In this document: piece by piece, positions 45,291-53,891 of the stretch | Layout of the letters: every line of letters starts with the position of its first letter | How positions within the stretch are numbered: position 1 is the first letter of the stretch | Origin: an uncultured bacterium | GTDB lineage: Bacteria; Bacteroidota; Bacteroidia; Bacteroidales; Bacteroidaceae | Direction: 5' to 3' | Assembly: GCA_905215345.1 (NCBI GenBank) | Contig: CAJMPR010000001.1 | Span: 1-64,000, forward strand | DNA length: 64,000 bases | Position numbers and translations under genes: made by a program | The notes under the pieces: model-generated | The model's input: only the letters and a program-made list of their open reading frames with translations | Database searches by the model: none | Told to the model about the DNA's origin: nothing

Positions 45291-45330
45291 ATGTAAGATG
45301 ATAAAGTAATATAGCTCTACCATCTTACAT
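45291..45330 (+). repeat. short-word palindrome in the araR-araD junction
   Basis: 45291-45306 and 45315-45330 are inverted with 14 of 16 matches (ATGTAAGATGrTArAG). It resembles the junctions at 53049 and 23011. No U-run is present, so the operon probably reads through. Confidence 0.6.
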
Positions 45331-45352
45331 TCACCCTATAACATTAAAAGTT

Positions 45353-46036
45353 ATGTTGGAAGAACTCAAAGAAAAGGTATTTCATGCCAACCTTGAATTG
45401 GTAAAGCATGGTTTGGTCATCTTCACTTGGGGAAATGTATCGGCTATCGACCGGTCTACGGGTTTAGTAGTCATTAAACCAAGCGGAGTAAGTTATGACG
45501 ATATGAAAGCGGAAGATATGGTAGTAGTAGACTTGAACGGAAAGGTAGTAGAGGGTAAACTGAAACCCTCTTCCGATACTCCGACCCATATAGTACTCTA
45601 CAAAGCATTCCCTGAAATCGGTGGAGTAGTACACACCCACTCTACGTATGCTACTGCCTGGGCACAAGCCGGATGTGATATTCCCAATATAGGAACTACT
45701 CATGCCGACTATTTCCACGATGCCATACCTTGTACGGCAGATATGACGGAAACTGAAGTAAAAGGTGCCTATGAACTGGAAACAGGTAATGTCATTGTAA
45801 AACGCTTTGAAGGTCTAAATCCCGTGCATACGCCCGGAGTATTGGTAAAAAACCATGGCCCTTTTTCCTGGGGAAAAGATGCACACGATGCTGTGCATAA
45901 CGCCGTTGTCATGGAACAGGTTGCCAAAATGGCTTCAATAGCTTATGCTGTTAATCCCAACTTAACCATGAATCCATTGCTTGTAGAAAAGCATTTCAGC
46001 CGCAAGCATGGACCAAACGCCTACTACGGACAGTAG
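45353..46036 (+). CDS. araD: L-ribulose-5-phosphate 4-epimerase
   Basis: Converts L-ribulose-5-P to D-xylulose-5-P, linking arabinose to the pentose-phosphate pathway. 227 aa class II aldolase fold: TWGNVSAIDRSTGLVVIKPS near the N-terminus, the zinc ligands in VVHTHSTYATAWAQ and the downstream His-rich CTADMTETE/KNHGPFSWGKDAHDAV segments. There is no frameshift and the length is normal. It follows araR by 68 bases and precedes araA by 51. Confidence 0.96.
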   Translation: MLEELKEKVFHANLELVKHGLVIFTWGNVSAIDRSTGLVVIKPSGVSYDDMKAEDMVVVDLNGKVVEGKLKPSSDTPTHIVLYKAFPEIGGVVHTHSTYATAWAQAGCDIPNIGTTHADYFHDAIPCTADMTETEVKGAYELETGNVIVKRFEGLNPVHTPGVLVKNHGPFSWGKDAHDAVHNAVVMEQVAKMASIAYAVNPNLTMNPLLVEKHFSRKHGPNAYYGQ

Positions 46037-46087
46037 GCAATTAATTCCAAAAACAATATTTTTTAAATCCATTAAAATAATATCATT

Positions 46088-47596
46088 ATGAACGCATTCA
46101 ATCAATACGAAGTATGGTTCGTAACAGGAGCACAGCTTCTGTACGGAGGTGACGCAGTAATCGCAGTAGACGCACACAGTAACGAAATGGTTAAAGGATT
46201 AAACGACTCCGGTCGTCTGCCTGTAAAAGTGGTATATAAAGGTACGGTAAACTCAGCCAAAGAAGTAACCGCCGCTTTCAAAGCCGCCAATAACGATGAA
46301 AAATGTATCGGTGTAATTACCTGGATGCATACTTTCTCTCCTGCCAAAATGTGGATTCATGGTTTGCAAGAACTGAAGAAACCGTTGCTGCACTTCCACA
46401 CCCAGTTCAACAAGGAGATTCCTTGGGACAATATGGATATGGACTTTATGAACCTTAACCAAAGCGCCCATGGTGACCGCGAATTCGGGCATATTGTAAC
46501 CCGCATGCGCAAAAACCGCAAAGTAGTGGTAGGCCACTGGCAAGACGAAAAAGCACAGAAGCAGATCGCTGAATGGATGCGCGTCGCTGCCGCATGGGCT
46601 GATGCACAGGATATGCTGATTATCCGTTTCGGTGACCAGATGAATAATGTAGCGGTGACAGACGGTGATAAAGTCAGTGCCGAACAAGTATTGGGCTATC
46701 ACGTGGATTACTACCCTATCAACGATGTAATGACTTATTACAATGCAGTATCCGATGTTGACGTAAAAGCCCTCGTTGCAGAATACTTTAAATTGTATGA
46801 CCACGATGCCGCCCTCGAAAAAGAAGGCACGGAAGCTTATACTAAGGTATGGAACTCAGCCAAAGCAGAAATCGCTATCCGCCGTGTATTGAAAGACACA
46901 GGTGCTAAAGGTTTCACCACTAACTTCAACGACTTGGGCGACTTCGACCAAATCCCCGGATTAGCATCTCAACGTCTGATGACAGAAGGTTATGGTTTCG
47001 GTGCGGAGGGTGACTGGAAGACTGCCGCTCTTTACCGTACAACTTGGTTCATGAGCCAAGGTATGCCTAAAGGCTGTTCTTTCCTCGAAGACTATACATT
47101 GAATTTCGACGGTAAAAATAGCGCCATCCTGCAAGCACATATGCTGGAAGTTTGTCCGCTGATTGCTGAGCAAAAACCGAAGTTGGAAGTACATCGCCTG
47201 AGCATCGGTATCGATAGCGAGACCGCCCGTCTGGTATTCACCAGCAAACAGGGTGAAGGTGTAGCAGCTACTATTGTAGACCTTGGTAATCGTTTCCGCC
47301 TCATCGTAAACAAAGTAGAATGTATCAAGAGTAAACCGCTACCCAAACTTCCCGTTGCCAGTGCATTGTGGATTCCAATGCCCAACCTTGAAGTAGGTGC
47401 TGCCGCATGGATACTTGCAGGAGGAACTCACCACACCAGTTTCTCTTACGACCTTACGGTAGAATATTGGGAAGATTTTGCTGAAATGGCAGGTATTGAA
47501 ATGGTAGTTATCGATGAAAACACTACTATCAGCGAATTCAAGAAAGAACTGCGCATGAATGAAATCTACTACATGTTGAACAAAGCGCTTTGCTAA
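46088..47596 (+). CDS. araA: L-arabinose isomerase
   Basis: Isomerises L-arabinose to L-ribulose using Mn2+. 502 aa, the family length. Seen: VWFVTGAQLLYGGDA at the N-terminus, WMHTFSPAKMWIHGLQEL, LHFHTQFNKEIPW, metal ligands in EGYGFGAEGDWKTAALYR and FLEDYTLNFD, and the C-terminal AGGTHHTSFSYDL histidines. It is in the middle of araD-araA-kinase. A GC-rich hairpin follows 6 bases after the stop. Confidence 0.98.
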   Translation: MNAFNQYEVWFVTGAQLLYGGDAVIAVDAHSNEMVKGLNDSGRLPVKVVYKGTVNSAKEVTAAFKAANNDEKCIGVITWMHTFSPAKMWIHGLQELKKPLLHFHTQFNKEIPWDNMDMDFMNLNQSAHGDREFGHIVTRMRKNRKVVVGHWQDEKAQKQIAEWMRVAAAWADAQDMLIIRFGDQMNNVAVTDGDKVSAEQVLGYHVDYYPINDVMTYYNAVSDVDVKALVAEYFKLYDHDAALEKEGTEAYTKVWNSAKAEIAIRRVLKDTGAKGFTTNFNDLGDFDQIPGLASQRLMTEGYGFGAEGDWKTAALYRTTWFMSQGMPKGCSFLEDYTLNFDGKNSAILQAHMLEVCPLIAEQKPKLEVHRLSIGIDSETARLVFTSKQGEGVAATIVDLGNRFRLIVNKVECIKSKPLPKLPVASALWIPMPNLEVGAAAWILAGGTHHTSFSYDLTVEYWEDFAEMAGIEMVVIDENTTISEFKKELRMNEIYYMLNKALC

Positions 47597-47602
47597 AAAT
47601 CC

Positions 47603-47630
47603 CCCCTCCTCCCCTTTAAAGGAGGAGGGG
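47603..47630 (+). promoter_or_regulatory. GC-rich hairpin between araA and the kinase gene
   Basis: A perfect 10-bp stem, CCCCTCCTCC with GGAGGAGGGG, and an 8-nt loop. It is followed by TATATT rather than a T-run, so partial attenuation or 3'-end protection is more likely than full termination. Confidence 0.6.
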
Positions 47631-47654
47631 TATATTAACTTTGAATTATTACTT

Positions 47655-49253
47655 ATGAAATCAGATGCAAAATCAACCATCGAAACAGGTAAAGCCATTT
47701 TAGGTATAGAGTTCGGTTCAACACGAATAAAAGCTGTTTTGATTGACCAGGAAAATAAGCCCATCGCTCAGGGAAGCCACACTTGGGAAAATCAGTTAGT
47801 CGACGGACTGTGGACATATAGCGTGGAAGCAATCTGGTACGGACTACAAGACTGTTATGCAAATCTTCGCTCCAACGTAAAAAAACAATATGACATAGAG
47901 ATAGAGACACTGGCGGCAATCGGTGTCAGTGCCATGATGCATGGTTACATGGCATTCAATGAGCAGGAAGAAATTCTTGTGCCTTTCCGTACATGGAGAA
48001 ATACCAACACAGGCCAGGCTGCAGCAGCCTTGTCAGAACTGTTTGTCTATAATATACCTCTGAGATGGAGCATTTCTCACTTATACCAAGCCATCCTGGA
48101 CAACGAAGAGCACGTCAAAGATATTGATTATCTGACTACTCTTGCCGGTTTTGTCCATTGGCAGATGACAGGCAAAAAGGTATTGGGCATAGGTGACGCA
48201 TCAGGTATGCTCCCTATCGATCCGGTGAGCAAGAACTATTCTGCCGAAATGGTCGCTAAGTTCGACAATCTGATTGCTCCGAAAGGATTTGGTTGGAAAC
48301 TCCACGATATTCTGCCCAAAGTACTGCCGGCAGGTGAAAATGCAGGTTTCCTCACACCGGAAGGAGCTAAAAAGCTCGACATATCAGGACATCTGAAAGC
48401 AGGAATACCCGTCTGTCCACCCGAAGGAGATGCAGGTACCGGTATGGTTGCAACCAATGCCGTAAAGCAGCGTACGGGTAATGTATCGGCAGGTACCTCT
48501 TCATTCTCCATGATTGTATTGGAAAAGGAATTATCAAAACCATATGAAATGATTGATATGGTTACAACACCGGACGGAAGTCTCGTAGCCATGGTACATT
48601 GCAACAATTGTACTTCTGACCTCAACGCATGGGTCAACTTGTTCAAAGAATATCAGGAACTTCTAGGTATACCCGTAGATATGAATGAGATATACGGTAA
48701 GCTCTATAACCATGCGCTGACGGGTAATGCTGATTGCGGAGGTCTTATTTCATACAATTACATTTCCGGTGAACCTGTTACAGGACTCGCAGACGGAAGA
48801 CCATTGTTAGTACGTTCGGCTAACGACAAGTTCAACCTCGCAAACTTTATGCGGACTCACTTGTATGCTTCTGTCGGAGTTCTCAAGATTGGCAATGACA
48901 TCCTTTTCAACGAAGAAAAAATCAAAGTCGACAGGATTACGGGACATGGAGGATTGTTCAAGACTGAAGGCGTAGGCCAAAGAATACTCGCCGCAGCTAT
49001 AAACTCGCCTATTTCTGTAATGGAAACAGCGGGTGAAGGTGGCGCTTGGGGTATTGCCCTACTCGGCTCATATCTTGTAAACAATGAGAAGAAACAACCT
49101 CTTGCCGATTTTCTTGACGAGCATGTATTTGCCGGTTATGCCGGAGTCGAGGTATCACCCACGGCCGAAGATGTAGCAGGCTTCAACGTCTACATTGAAA
49201 ACTACAAGGCAGCATTACCTATCGAAGTAGCTGCTGTTGAATTCAAAAAGTAA
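47655..49253 (+). CDS. araB: FGGY-family pentulose kinase, probable L-ribulokinase
   Basis: Phosphorylates L-ribulose to L-ribulose-5-P. 532 aa FGGY kinase: N-terminal ILGIEFGSTRIKAVLID (phosphate 1 motif), GVSAMMHGYMAF, the FGGY-like TGNVSAGTSSFSMIVL and the C-terminal ITGHGGLFKTEGVGQRILAA adenosine region. Such proteins are often auto-annotated as xylulokinase. The operon with araA and araD, with no other ribulokinase candidate here, favours ribulokinase. An acidic FDNLIAPKGFGWKLHDILPK stretch and high Bacteroides similarity suggest the Bacteroides AraB type. The kinase substrate is inferred from context. Confidence 0.88.
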   Translation: MKSDAKSTIETGKAILGIEFGSTRIKAVLIDQENKPIAQGSHTWENQLVDGLWTYSVEAIWYGLQDCYANLRSNVKKQYDIEIETLAAIGVSAMMHGYMAFNEQEEILVPFRTWRNTNTGQAAAALSELFVYNIPLRWSISHLYQAILDNEEHVKDIDYLTTLAGFVHWQMTGKKVLGIGDASGMLPIDPVSKNYSAEMVAKFDNLIAPKGFGWKLHDILPKVLPAGENAGFLTPEGAKKLDISGHLKAGIPVCPPEGDAGTGMVATNAVKQRTGNVSAGTSSFSMIVLEKELSKPYEMIDMVTTPDGSLVAMVHCNNCTSDLNAWVNLFKEYQELLGIPVDMNEIYGKLYNHALTGNADCGGLISYNYISGEPVTGLADGRPLLVRSANDKFNLANFMRTHLYASVGVLKIGNDILFNEEKIKVDRITGHGGLFKTEGVGQRILAAAINSPISVMETAGEGGAWGIALLGSYLVNNEKKQPLADFLDEHVFAGYAGVEVSPTAEDVAGFNVYIENYKAALPIEVAAVEFKK

Positions 49254-49259
49254 CAAAAC

Positions 49260-49295
49260 TTTCGCAAGCTCAACCGCACAATTGAGCTTGCGAAA
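49260..49295 (+). promoter_or_regulatory. perfect 14-bp hairpin between kinase and GH51 genes
   Basis: TTTCGCAAGCTCAA (49260-49273) is exactly complementary to 49282-49295, with an 8-nt loop. It begins 7 bases after the kinase stop and ends 16 bases before the GH51 ATG. No U-run follows. Confidence 0.65.
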
Positions 49296-49311
49296 CTAAA
49301 CAATAATTCCT

Positions 49312-50856
49312 ATGAGAAACAAATTAATGATTAGTGGCTTTATGCTTGCCGCTTCGCTCAGCATATCTGCACAGAAGAGCGCTACAATAACTCTACAAGC
49401 TGACCAAGGTAAACAAATTATCCCGAAAGAAATCTATGGCCAGTTTGCCGAACATCTGGGCACCTGTATATACGGAGGTTTATGGGTAGGTGAAAACTCT
49501 CCTATTCCCAATACCAACGGTTACCGCACGGACGTGCTCAACGCCTTGAAAGACCTTAAAGTTCCCGTTCTCCGCTGGCCGGGCGGCTGTTTTGCCGACG
49601 AATACCATTGGACAGACGGTATCGGTCCCAAAGAAAACCGCCCCAAAATGGTAAACAATAACTGGGGAGGTACCATCGAAGACAACAGCTTCGGTACCCA
49701 CGAGTTCCTAAATCTCTGCGAAATGTTAGGATGTGAACCTTATATCAGCGGAAACGTAGGTAGCGGAACAGTGGAAGAACTTGCCAAATGGGTGGAATAC
49801 ATGACTTCCGACGGTGACTCCCCAATGGCAAATCTCCGTCGTAAGAACGGTCGCGATAAAGCATGGAAAGTAAAATACCTCGGTGTAGGTAACGAAAGCT
49901 GGGGTTGTGGTGGCAGCATGCGTCCCGAGTACTATGCCGACCTATATCGCCGTTATTCAACTTACTGCCGTAACTATGACAGTAACCGCCTGTTCAAGAT
50001 AGCCAGCGGTGCCAGCGATTATGATTATGAATGGACTAAAGTCCTTATGGACCGTGTAGGCGCCCGCATGAACGGACTTTCACTTCATTATTACACCGTA
50101 ACCGGTTGGAATGGCAGCAAAGGTTCCGCTACCCAGTTCAACAATGAAGATTATTACTGGACAATGGGCAAATGCCGCGAGATAGAAGATGTCATCCGCA
50201 AGCACTGCGCCATCATGGACCAATATGACAAAGACAAAAATGTGGCCTTGATGCTTGATGAATGGGGCACATGGTGGGATGAAGAACCGGGTACTATAAA
50301 AGGACATCTATACCAGCAGAACACACTTCGTGATGCTTTCGTAGCTTCCCTGTCACTCGACATCTTCCACAAATATACCGACCGCCTGAAAATGGCAAAC
50401 ATCGCACAGATTGTCAACGTACTGCAATCTATGATTTTGACGAAAGACAAAGACATGGTACTGACCCCTACATATTATGTTTTCAAAATGTACGGCGTGC
50501 ATCAGGATGCTACTTACCTGCCTCTTGAACTGAGCTGCGATACCGTCAATGTACGCGATAATCGCTGTTTACCTCTTATCAGCGCCACTGCATCCAAAGA
50601 TAAAAACGGAAAGATTCATATTTCTTTGTCAAATGTTGATGTAGATAATGCACAGGAAGTTATTGTAAATTTGCCGGGTATTCAAGCTAAAAAAGCAGTG
50701 GGAGAAATCCTTACTTCCGCCCAACTGACTGATTACAATTCTTTCGAAAATCCTGATAAAGTAAAATTAAGTCCTTTCAAAGAGATAAAAATCAATAAAG
50801 GAATAATGAAAATAAAACTTCCGGCTAAGTCTATTGTTACTGTTGAGTTACAGTAA
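49312..50856 (+). CDS. GH51 alpha-L-arabinofuranosidase
   Basis: 514 aa, the shorter classical GH51. MISGFMLAASLSISAQ is a signal peptide, so periplasmic. TIM-barrel motifs: FAEHLGTCIYGGLWVG, LRWPGGCFADEYHW, the acid/base Glu in GVGNESWGCGGSM, and the nucleophile Glu in ALMLDEWGTWW. It lacks the N-terminal carbohydrate-binding sandwich seen in the GH51 at 24133, so the two probably differ in substrate size or linkage. Being in the arabinose-catabolic operon, it should respond to arabinose rather than only to oligosaccharide. Confidence 0.95.
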   Translation: MRNKLMISGFMLAASLSISAQKSATITLQADQGKQIIPKEIYGQFAEHLGTCIYGGLWVGENSPIPNTNGYRTDVLNALKDLKVPVLRWPGGCFADEYHWTDGIGPKENRPKMVNNNWGGTIEDNSFGTHEFLNLCEMLGCEPYISGNVGSGTVEELAKWVEYMTSDGDSPMANLRRKNGRDKAWKVKYLGVGNESWGCGGSMRPEYYADLYRRYSTYCRNYDSNRLFKIASGASDYDYEWTKVLMDRVGARMNGLSLHYYTVTGWNGSKGSATQFNNEDYYWTMGKCREIEDVIRKHCAIMDQYDKDKNVALMLDEWGTWWDEEPGTIKGHLYQQNTLRDAFVASLSLDIFHKYTDRLKMANIAQIVNVLQSMILTKDKDMVLTPTYYVFKMYGVHQDATYLPLELSCDTVNVRDNRCLPLISATASKDKNGKIHISLSNVDVDNAQEVIVNLPGIQAKKAVGEILTSAQLTDYNSFENPDKVKLSPFKEIKINKGIMKIKLPAKSIVTVELQ

Positions 50857-50953
50857 ATCAGCACTCAAGACTTATTGTAATTTAAACAAGAAGTAAGTGG
50901 AAAGACCAAGAAAAAAGAGACTCTTTCTATGTTGTGAATTGCGCATAAAGAGT

Positions 50954-50961
50954 TATCTTTG
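50954..50961 (+). promoter_or_regulatory. -7 promoter element upstream of transketolase
   Basis: TATCTTTG, a perfect TAnnTTTG, with GTTGTG about 19 bases upstream as the -33 element. Transketolase and rpiB therefore can be transcribed independently of the arabinose operon, with a leader of about 60 nt. Confidence 0.6.
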
Positions 50962-51029
50962 TCCCTGTTAAAATTAACAAGTAACGAATCGACTTACTTT
51001 GTAGTATACAAATTATAACTATATTCGAT

Positions 51030-53039
51030 ATGAACGACAAGAAACTTATGAACCGTGCAGCGGACAATATCCGTATCCTCGCTGCTTCTATGGTTGAGAA
51101 AGCTAACTCCGGACATCCCGGTGGTGCCATGGGTGGTGCCGACTTTATAAATGTACTCTTCTCTGAGTTCTTAGTATATGATCCTGAAAACCCGGCTTGG
51201 GAAGGACGTGACCGTTTTTTCCTCGATCCGGGACACATGTCACCGATGCTTTATTCTACATTGGCGCTGGCCGGCAAGTTCACCTTGGACGAGCTGAAAG
51301 AGTTCCGCCAATGGGGAAGTCCTACTCCGGGACATCCCGAACGTGACGTTATGCGCGGCATTGAAAACACTTCCGGTCCGTTGGGACAGGGACACACCTT
51401 TGCTGTGGGTGCTGCTATTGCAGCCAAGTTCATGAAAGCCCGTTTTGAAGAGGTCATGAATCAAACGATTTATGCTTATATCTCCGACGGTGGTATCCAA
51501 GAAGAGATTTCTCAAGGTGCAGGCCGTATTGCCGGTGCATTGGGGCTAAACAATCTCATCATGTTCTACGATGCCAATGACATCCAGCTTTCCACCGAAA
51601 CGAAAGATGTTACCATTGAAGATACAGGTAAGAAATACGAAGCATGGGGCTGGAACGTCATCAAAATCGATGGTAACGATGCTGACGCTATCCGTAACGC
51701 ACTTAACGAAGCCAAAACAGAAAAAGAACGTCCGACACTGATTATCGGTCATACCGTTATGGGTAAAGGCGCACGCAAGGCAGACGGCAGCAGCTACGAA
51801 GCCAATTGTGCTACTCACGGTGCTCCTTTGGGTGGCGACGCTTATATAAATACAATCAAGAACCTGGGAGGCGATCCTACCAATCCATTTGTAATCTTCC
51901 CGGAAGTTGCCGAGCTTTACGCTAAACGTGCTGCTGAACTGAAGAAAATCATGGCAGAGAAATATGCCGTGAAAGCAGCATGGGCAAAAGCTAATCCTGA
52001 GAAAGCAGCCAAATTAGAAATGTTCTTCTCCGGTAAGGCTCCTAAAGTGAATTGGGCTGCCATTGAGCAGAAAGCCAACACTGCTACCCGTGCCGCATCA
52101 GCAACTGTACTCAGTGCCCTTGCTACACAAGTAGAAAACATGGTCGTTGCTTCTGCCGACTTGTCCAACTCAGACAAGACGGACGGTTTCTTGAAAAAGA
52201 CTCATGCCTTTAAGAAAGGCGATTTCAGTGGCGCTTTCTTCCAAGCCGGTGTAACAGAGTTGACAATGGCTTGCTGCTGTATCGGTATGGCACTGCATGG
52301 TGGTATCATTCCTGCCTGTGGTACATTCTTTGTATTCTCCGACTACATGAAGCCTGCCGTACGTATGGCTGCTTTGATGGAAGTGCCTGTGAAGTTCATC
52401 TGGACACACGATGCATTCCGCGTTGGTGAAGACGGTCCTACGCATGAACCGGTGGAACAAGAAGCACAAATCCGTCTGATGGAGAAACTGAAGAATCACA
52501 AGGGACACAACTCTATGTTGGTACTCCGTCCGGCAGATGCAGAAGAGACTACCGTAGCATGGAAACTTGCTATGGAAAATACGTCTACTCCTACTGCTTT
52601 GATTTTCTCCCGTCAGAATATCACCAACCTACCTGCAGGAAATGATTACGAACAAGCAGCCAAGGGTGCTTACATCGTAGCCGGTTCGGACGAAACTCCG
52701 GATATTATTCTTGTAGCTTCCGGTTCGGAAGTAGCAACATTGGTTGCCGGAACAGAATTGTTGCGCAAGGATGGTATAAAGGTACGTATCGTATCTGCTC
52801 CGTCTGAAGGTTTGTTCCGTAGTCAGGCTCCGGGATATCAGGAATCTATCATCCCGACAGGTGCAAAAGTATTCGGTCTGACAGCAGGTTTGCCTGTTAC
52901 ACTCGAAGGTTTGGCAGGTGCCCGCGGTAAAGTTTGGGGATTGGAATCATTCGGTTTCTCCGCTCCCTACACAGTATTGGATGAAAAGTTAGGTTTTACG
53001 GCTGAGAATGTATACAAGCAAGTAAAAGCAATGCTTTAA
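51030..53039 (+). CDS. tkt: transketolase
   Basis: TPP-dependent transfer of two-carbon units in the non-oxidative pentose-phosphate pathway. 669 aa full length: SGHPGGAMGGADFINVLF (N-terminal), PLGQGHTFAVGAAIAAKF, the TPP/metal motif DGGIQEEISQGAGRIAG with YDAND, and in the C-terminal half THDAFRVGEDGPTHEPVEQ and SLRPADAEET-type VLRPADAEETTVAWKLA. It is placed after the GH51 gene on the same strand and consumes the xylulose-5-P produced by AraD. It has its own promoter element. Confidence 0.97.
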   Translation: MNDKKLMNRAADNIRILAASMVEKANSGHPGGAMGGADFINVLFSEFLVYDPENPAWEGRDRFFLDPGHMSPMLYSTLALAGKFTLDELKEFRQWGSPTPGHPERDVMRGIENTSGPLGQGHTFAVGAAIAAKFMKARFEEVMNQTIYAYISDGGIQEEISQGAGRIAGALGLNNLIMFYDANDIQLSTETKDVTIEDTGKKYEAWGWNVIKIDGNDADAIRNALNEAKTEKERPTLIIGHTVMGKGARKADGSSYEANCATHGAPLGGDAYINTIKNLGGDPTNPFVIFPEVAELYAKRAAELKKIMAEKYAVKAAWAKANPEKAAKLEMFFSGKAPKVNWAAIEQKANTATRAASATVLSALATQVENMVVASADLSNSDKTDGFLKKTHAFKKGDFSGAFFQAGVTELTMACCCIGMALHGGIIPACGTFFVFSDYMKPAVRMAALMEVPVKFIWTHDAFRVGEDGPTHEPVEQEAQIRLMEKLKNHKGHNSMLVLRPADAEETTVAWKLAMENTSTPTALIFSRQNITNLPAGNDYEQAAKGAYIVAGSDETPDIILVASGSEVATLVAGTELLRKDGIKVRIVSAPSEGLFRSQAPGYQESIIPTGAKVFGLTAGLPVTLEGLAGARGKVWGLESFGFSAPYTVLDEKLGFTAENVYKQVKAML

Positions 53040-53048
53040 AGATAATAA

Positions 53049-53094
53049 GTAAGATGGTAGGATGGTAAAATGGAAAATCATCTTACCATCTTAC
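53049..53094. repeat. short-word palindrome between transketolase and rpiB
   Basis: 53049-53064 and 53079-53094 are inverted repeats matching at 15 of 16 bases (GTAAGATGGTArGATG), made of reiterated GATGGTA words. Further related words (TTCTACCATTTTATCA) run on toward the rpiB ATG. Same word family as 45291. Confidence 0.65.
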
Positions 53095-53130
53095 AATCTT
53101 ATCATTCTACCATTTTATCACATTATTAAT

Positions 53131-53568
53131 ATGAAAACAATTGGACTCTGTTGCGATCATGCAGGATTTGAATTGAAAGAATACGTTCGTGGATGGCTGC
53201 AAGCCAAAGGCTGGCCATACAAGGATTTCGGAACTTACTCTGCTGAAAGTTGCGATTATGCAGACTTTGCCCATCCGTTGGCAGAAGCCGTTGAGGCTGG
53301 TGAGTGTTATCCGGGTATTGCTATCTGTGGTAGCGGAAACGGTATCAATATGACATTGAATAAGCATCAGGGAGTACGGGCTGCACTCTGCTGGACGGCA
53401 GAGATTGCACACTTGGCACGCCAACACAATGACGCCAACATCCTTGTAATGCCGGGACGTTTCATCAGTACGGAAGAAGCCGACATGATAATGACAGAAT
53501 TCTTCAACACTTCGTTTGAAGGTGGACGCCACCAACGAAGAATTGAGAAAATACCGGTTAACAAGTAA
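53131..53568 (+). CDS. rpiB: ribose-5-phosphate isomerase B
   Basis: Interconverts ribose-5-P and ribulose-5-P. 145 aa from the ATG at 53131, which gives the family start MKTIGLCCDHAGFELKEYV; the longer frame would translate the repeat tract. Catalytic features: Asp-His in CDHAGFELK, the CGSGNGINMTLNK anion-binding loop, and the active-site Cys one residue before it (AICGSGNG). It follows transketolase by 91 bases, completing the pentose-phosphate steps. Confidence 0.95.
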   Translation: MKTIGLCCDHAGFELKEYVRGWLQAKGWPYKDFGTYSAESCDYADFAHPLAEAVEAGECYPGIAICGSGNGINMTLNKHQGVRAALCWTAEIAHLARQHNDANILVMPGRFISTEEADMIMTEFFNTSFEGGRHQRRIEKIPVNK

Positions 53569-53621
53569 TCGGCTACGTAACAACTTAGCCTACTATTTTA
53601 TCTTTTAATAGAGCTTATTTC

Positions 53622-53721
53622 ATCCCATGAGATAAATTATTTCATCTCGTGGGATGTTTTTTTTCGTCCTGTGAGACGAATTATTTTGTCTCACGAGACA
53701 AATCATTCCATCCCGTGAGAT
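53622..53721. repeat. intergenic array C: five 22-bp palindromic repeats
   Basis: Core 12-mers start at 53622, 53644, 53666, 53688 and 53710, an exact 22-bp period. Each core is near-palindromic (ATCCCATGAGAT, ATCTCGTGGGAT, GTCCTGTGAGAC, GTCTCACGAGAC, ATCCCGTGAGAT). Outer base pairs change together between units: A-T in units 1, 2, 5 and G-C in 3, 4. It lies in the rpiB-GH28 gap (323 bases), which otherwise holds only the GH28 promoter. Confidence 0.85.
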
Positions 53722-53840
53722 GGATTTTCCTCCTTTAGAGTTCATATCATTCTGCTTGAAAAGCAGTATAATAACGTTGCTTCAGTCAATTATTACACCT
53801 TTTCAGTCAAAAATCATCCTTTTAAACCCTGTGATTTCCA

Positions 53841-53848
53841 TACTTTTG
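53841..53848 (+). promoter_or_regulatory. -7 promoter element of the GH28 gene
   Basis: TACTTTTG (TAnnTTTG), 44 bases upstream of the ATG at 53892. Confidence 0.5.
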
Positions 53849-53891
53849 CCGCTGTTATCTAATTCCACATTAAAACATAAAAGAACAACGC

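Noticed and set aside
53622..53721. Possible CRISPR array
   Set aside because: The units are only 22 bp with no unique spacers of 30-40 bp, and no cas gene is nearby. The same holds for the other four arrays.
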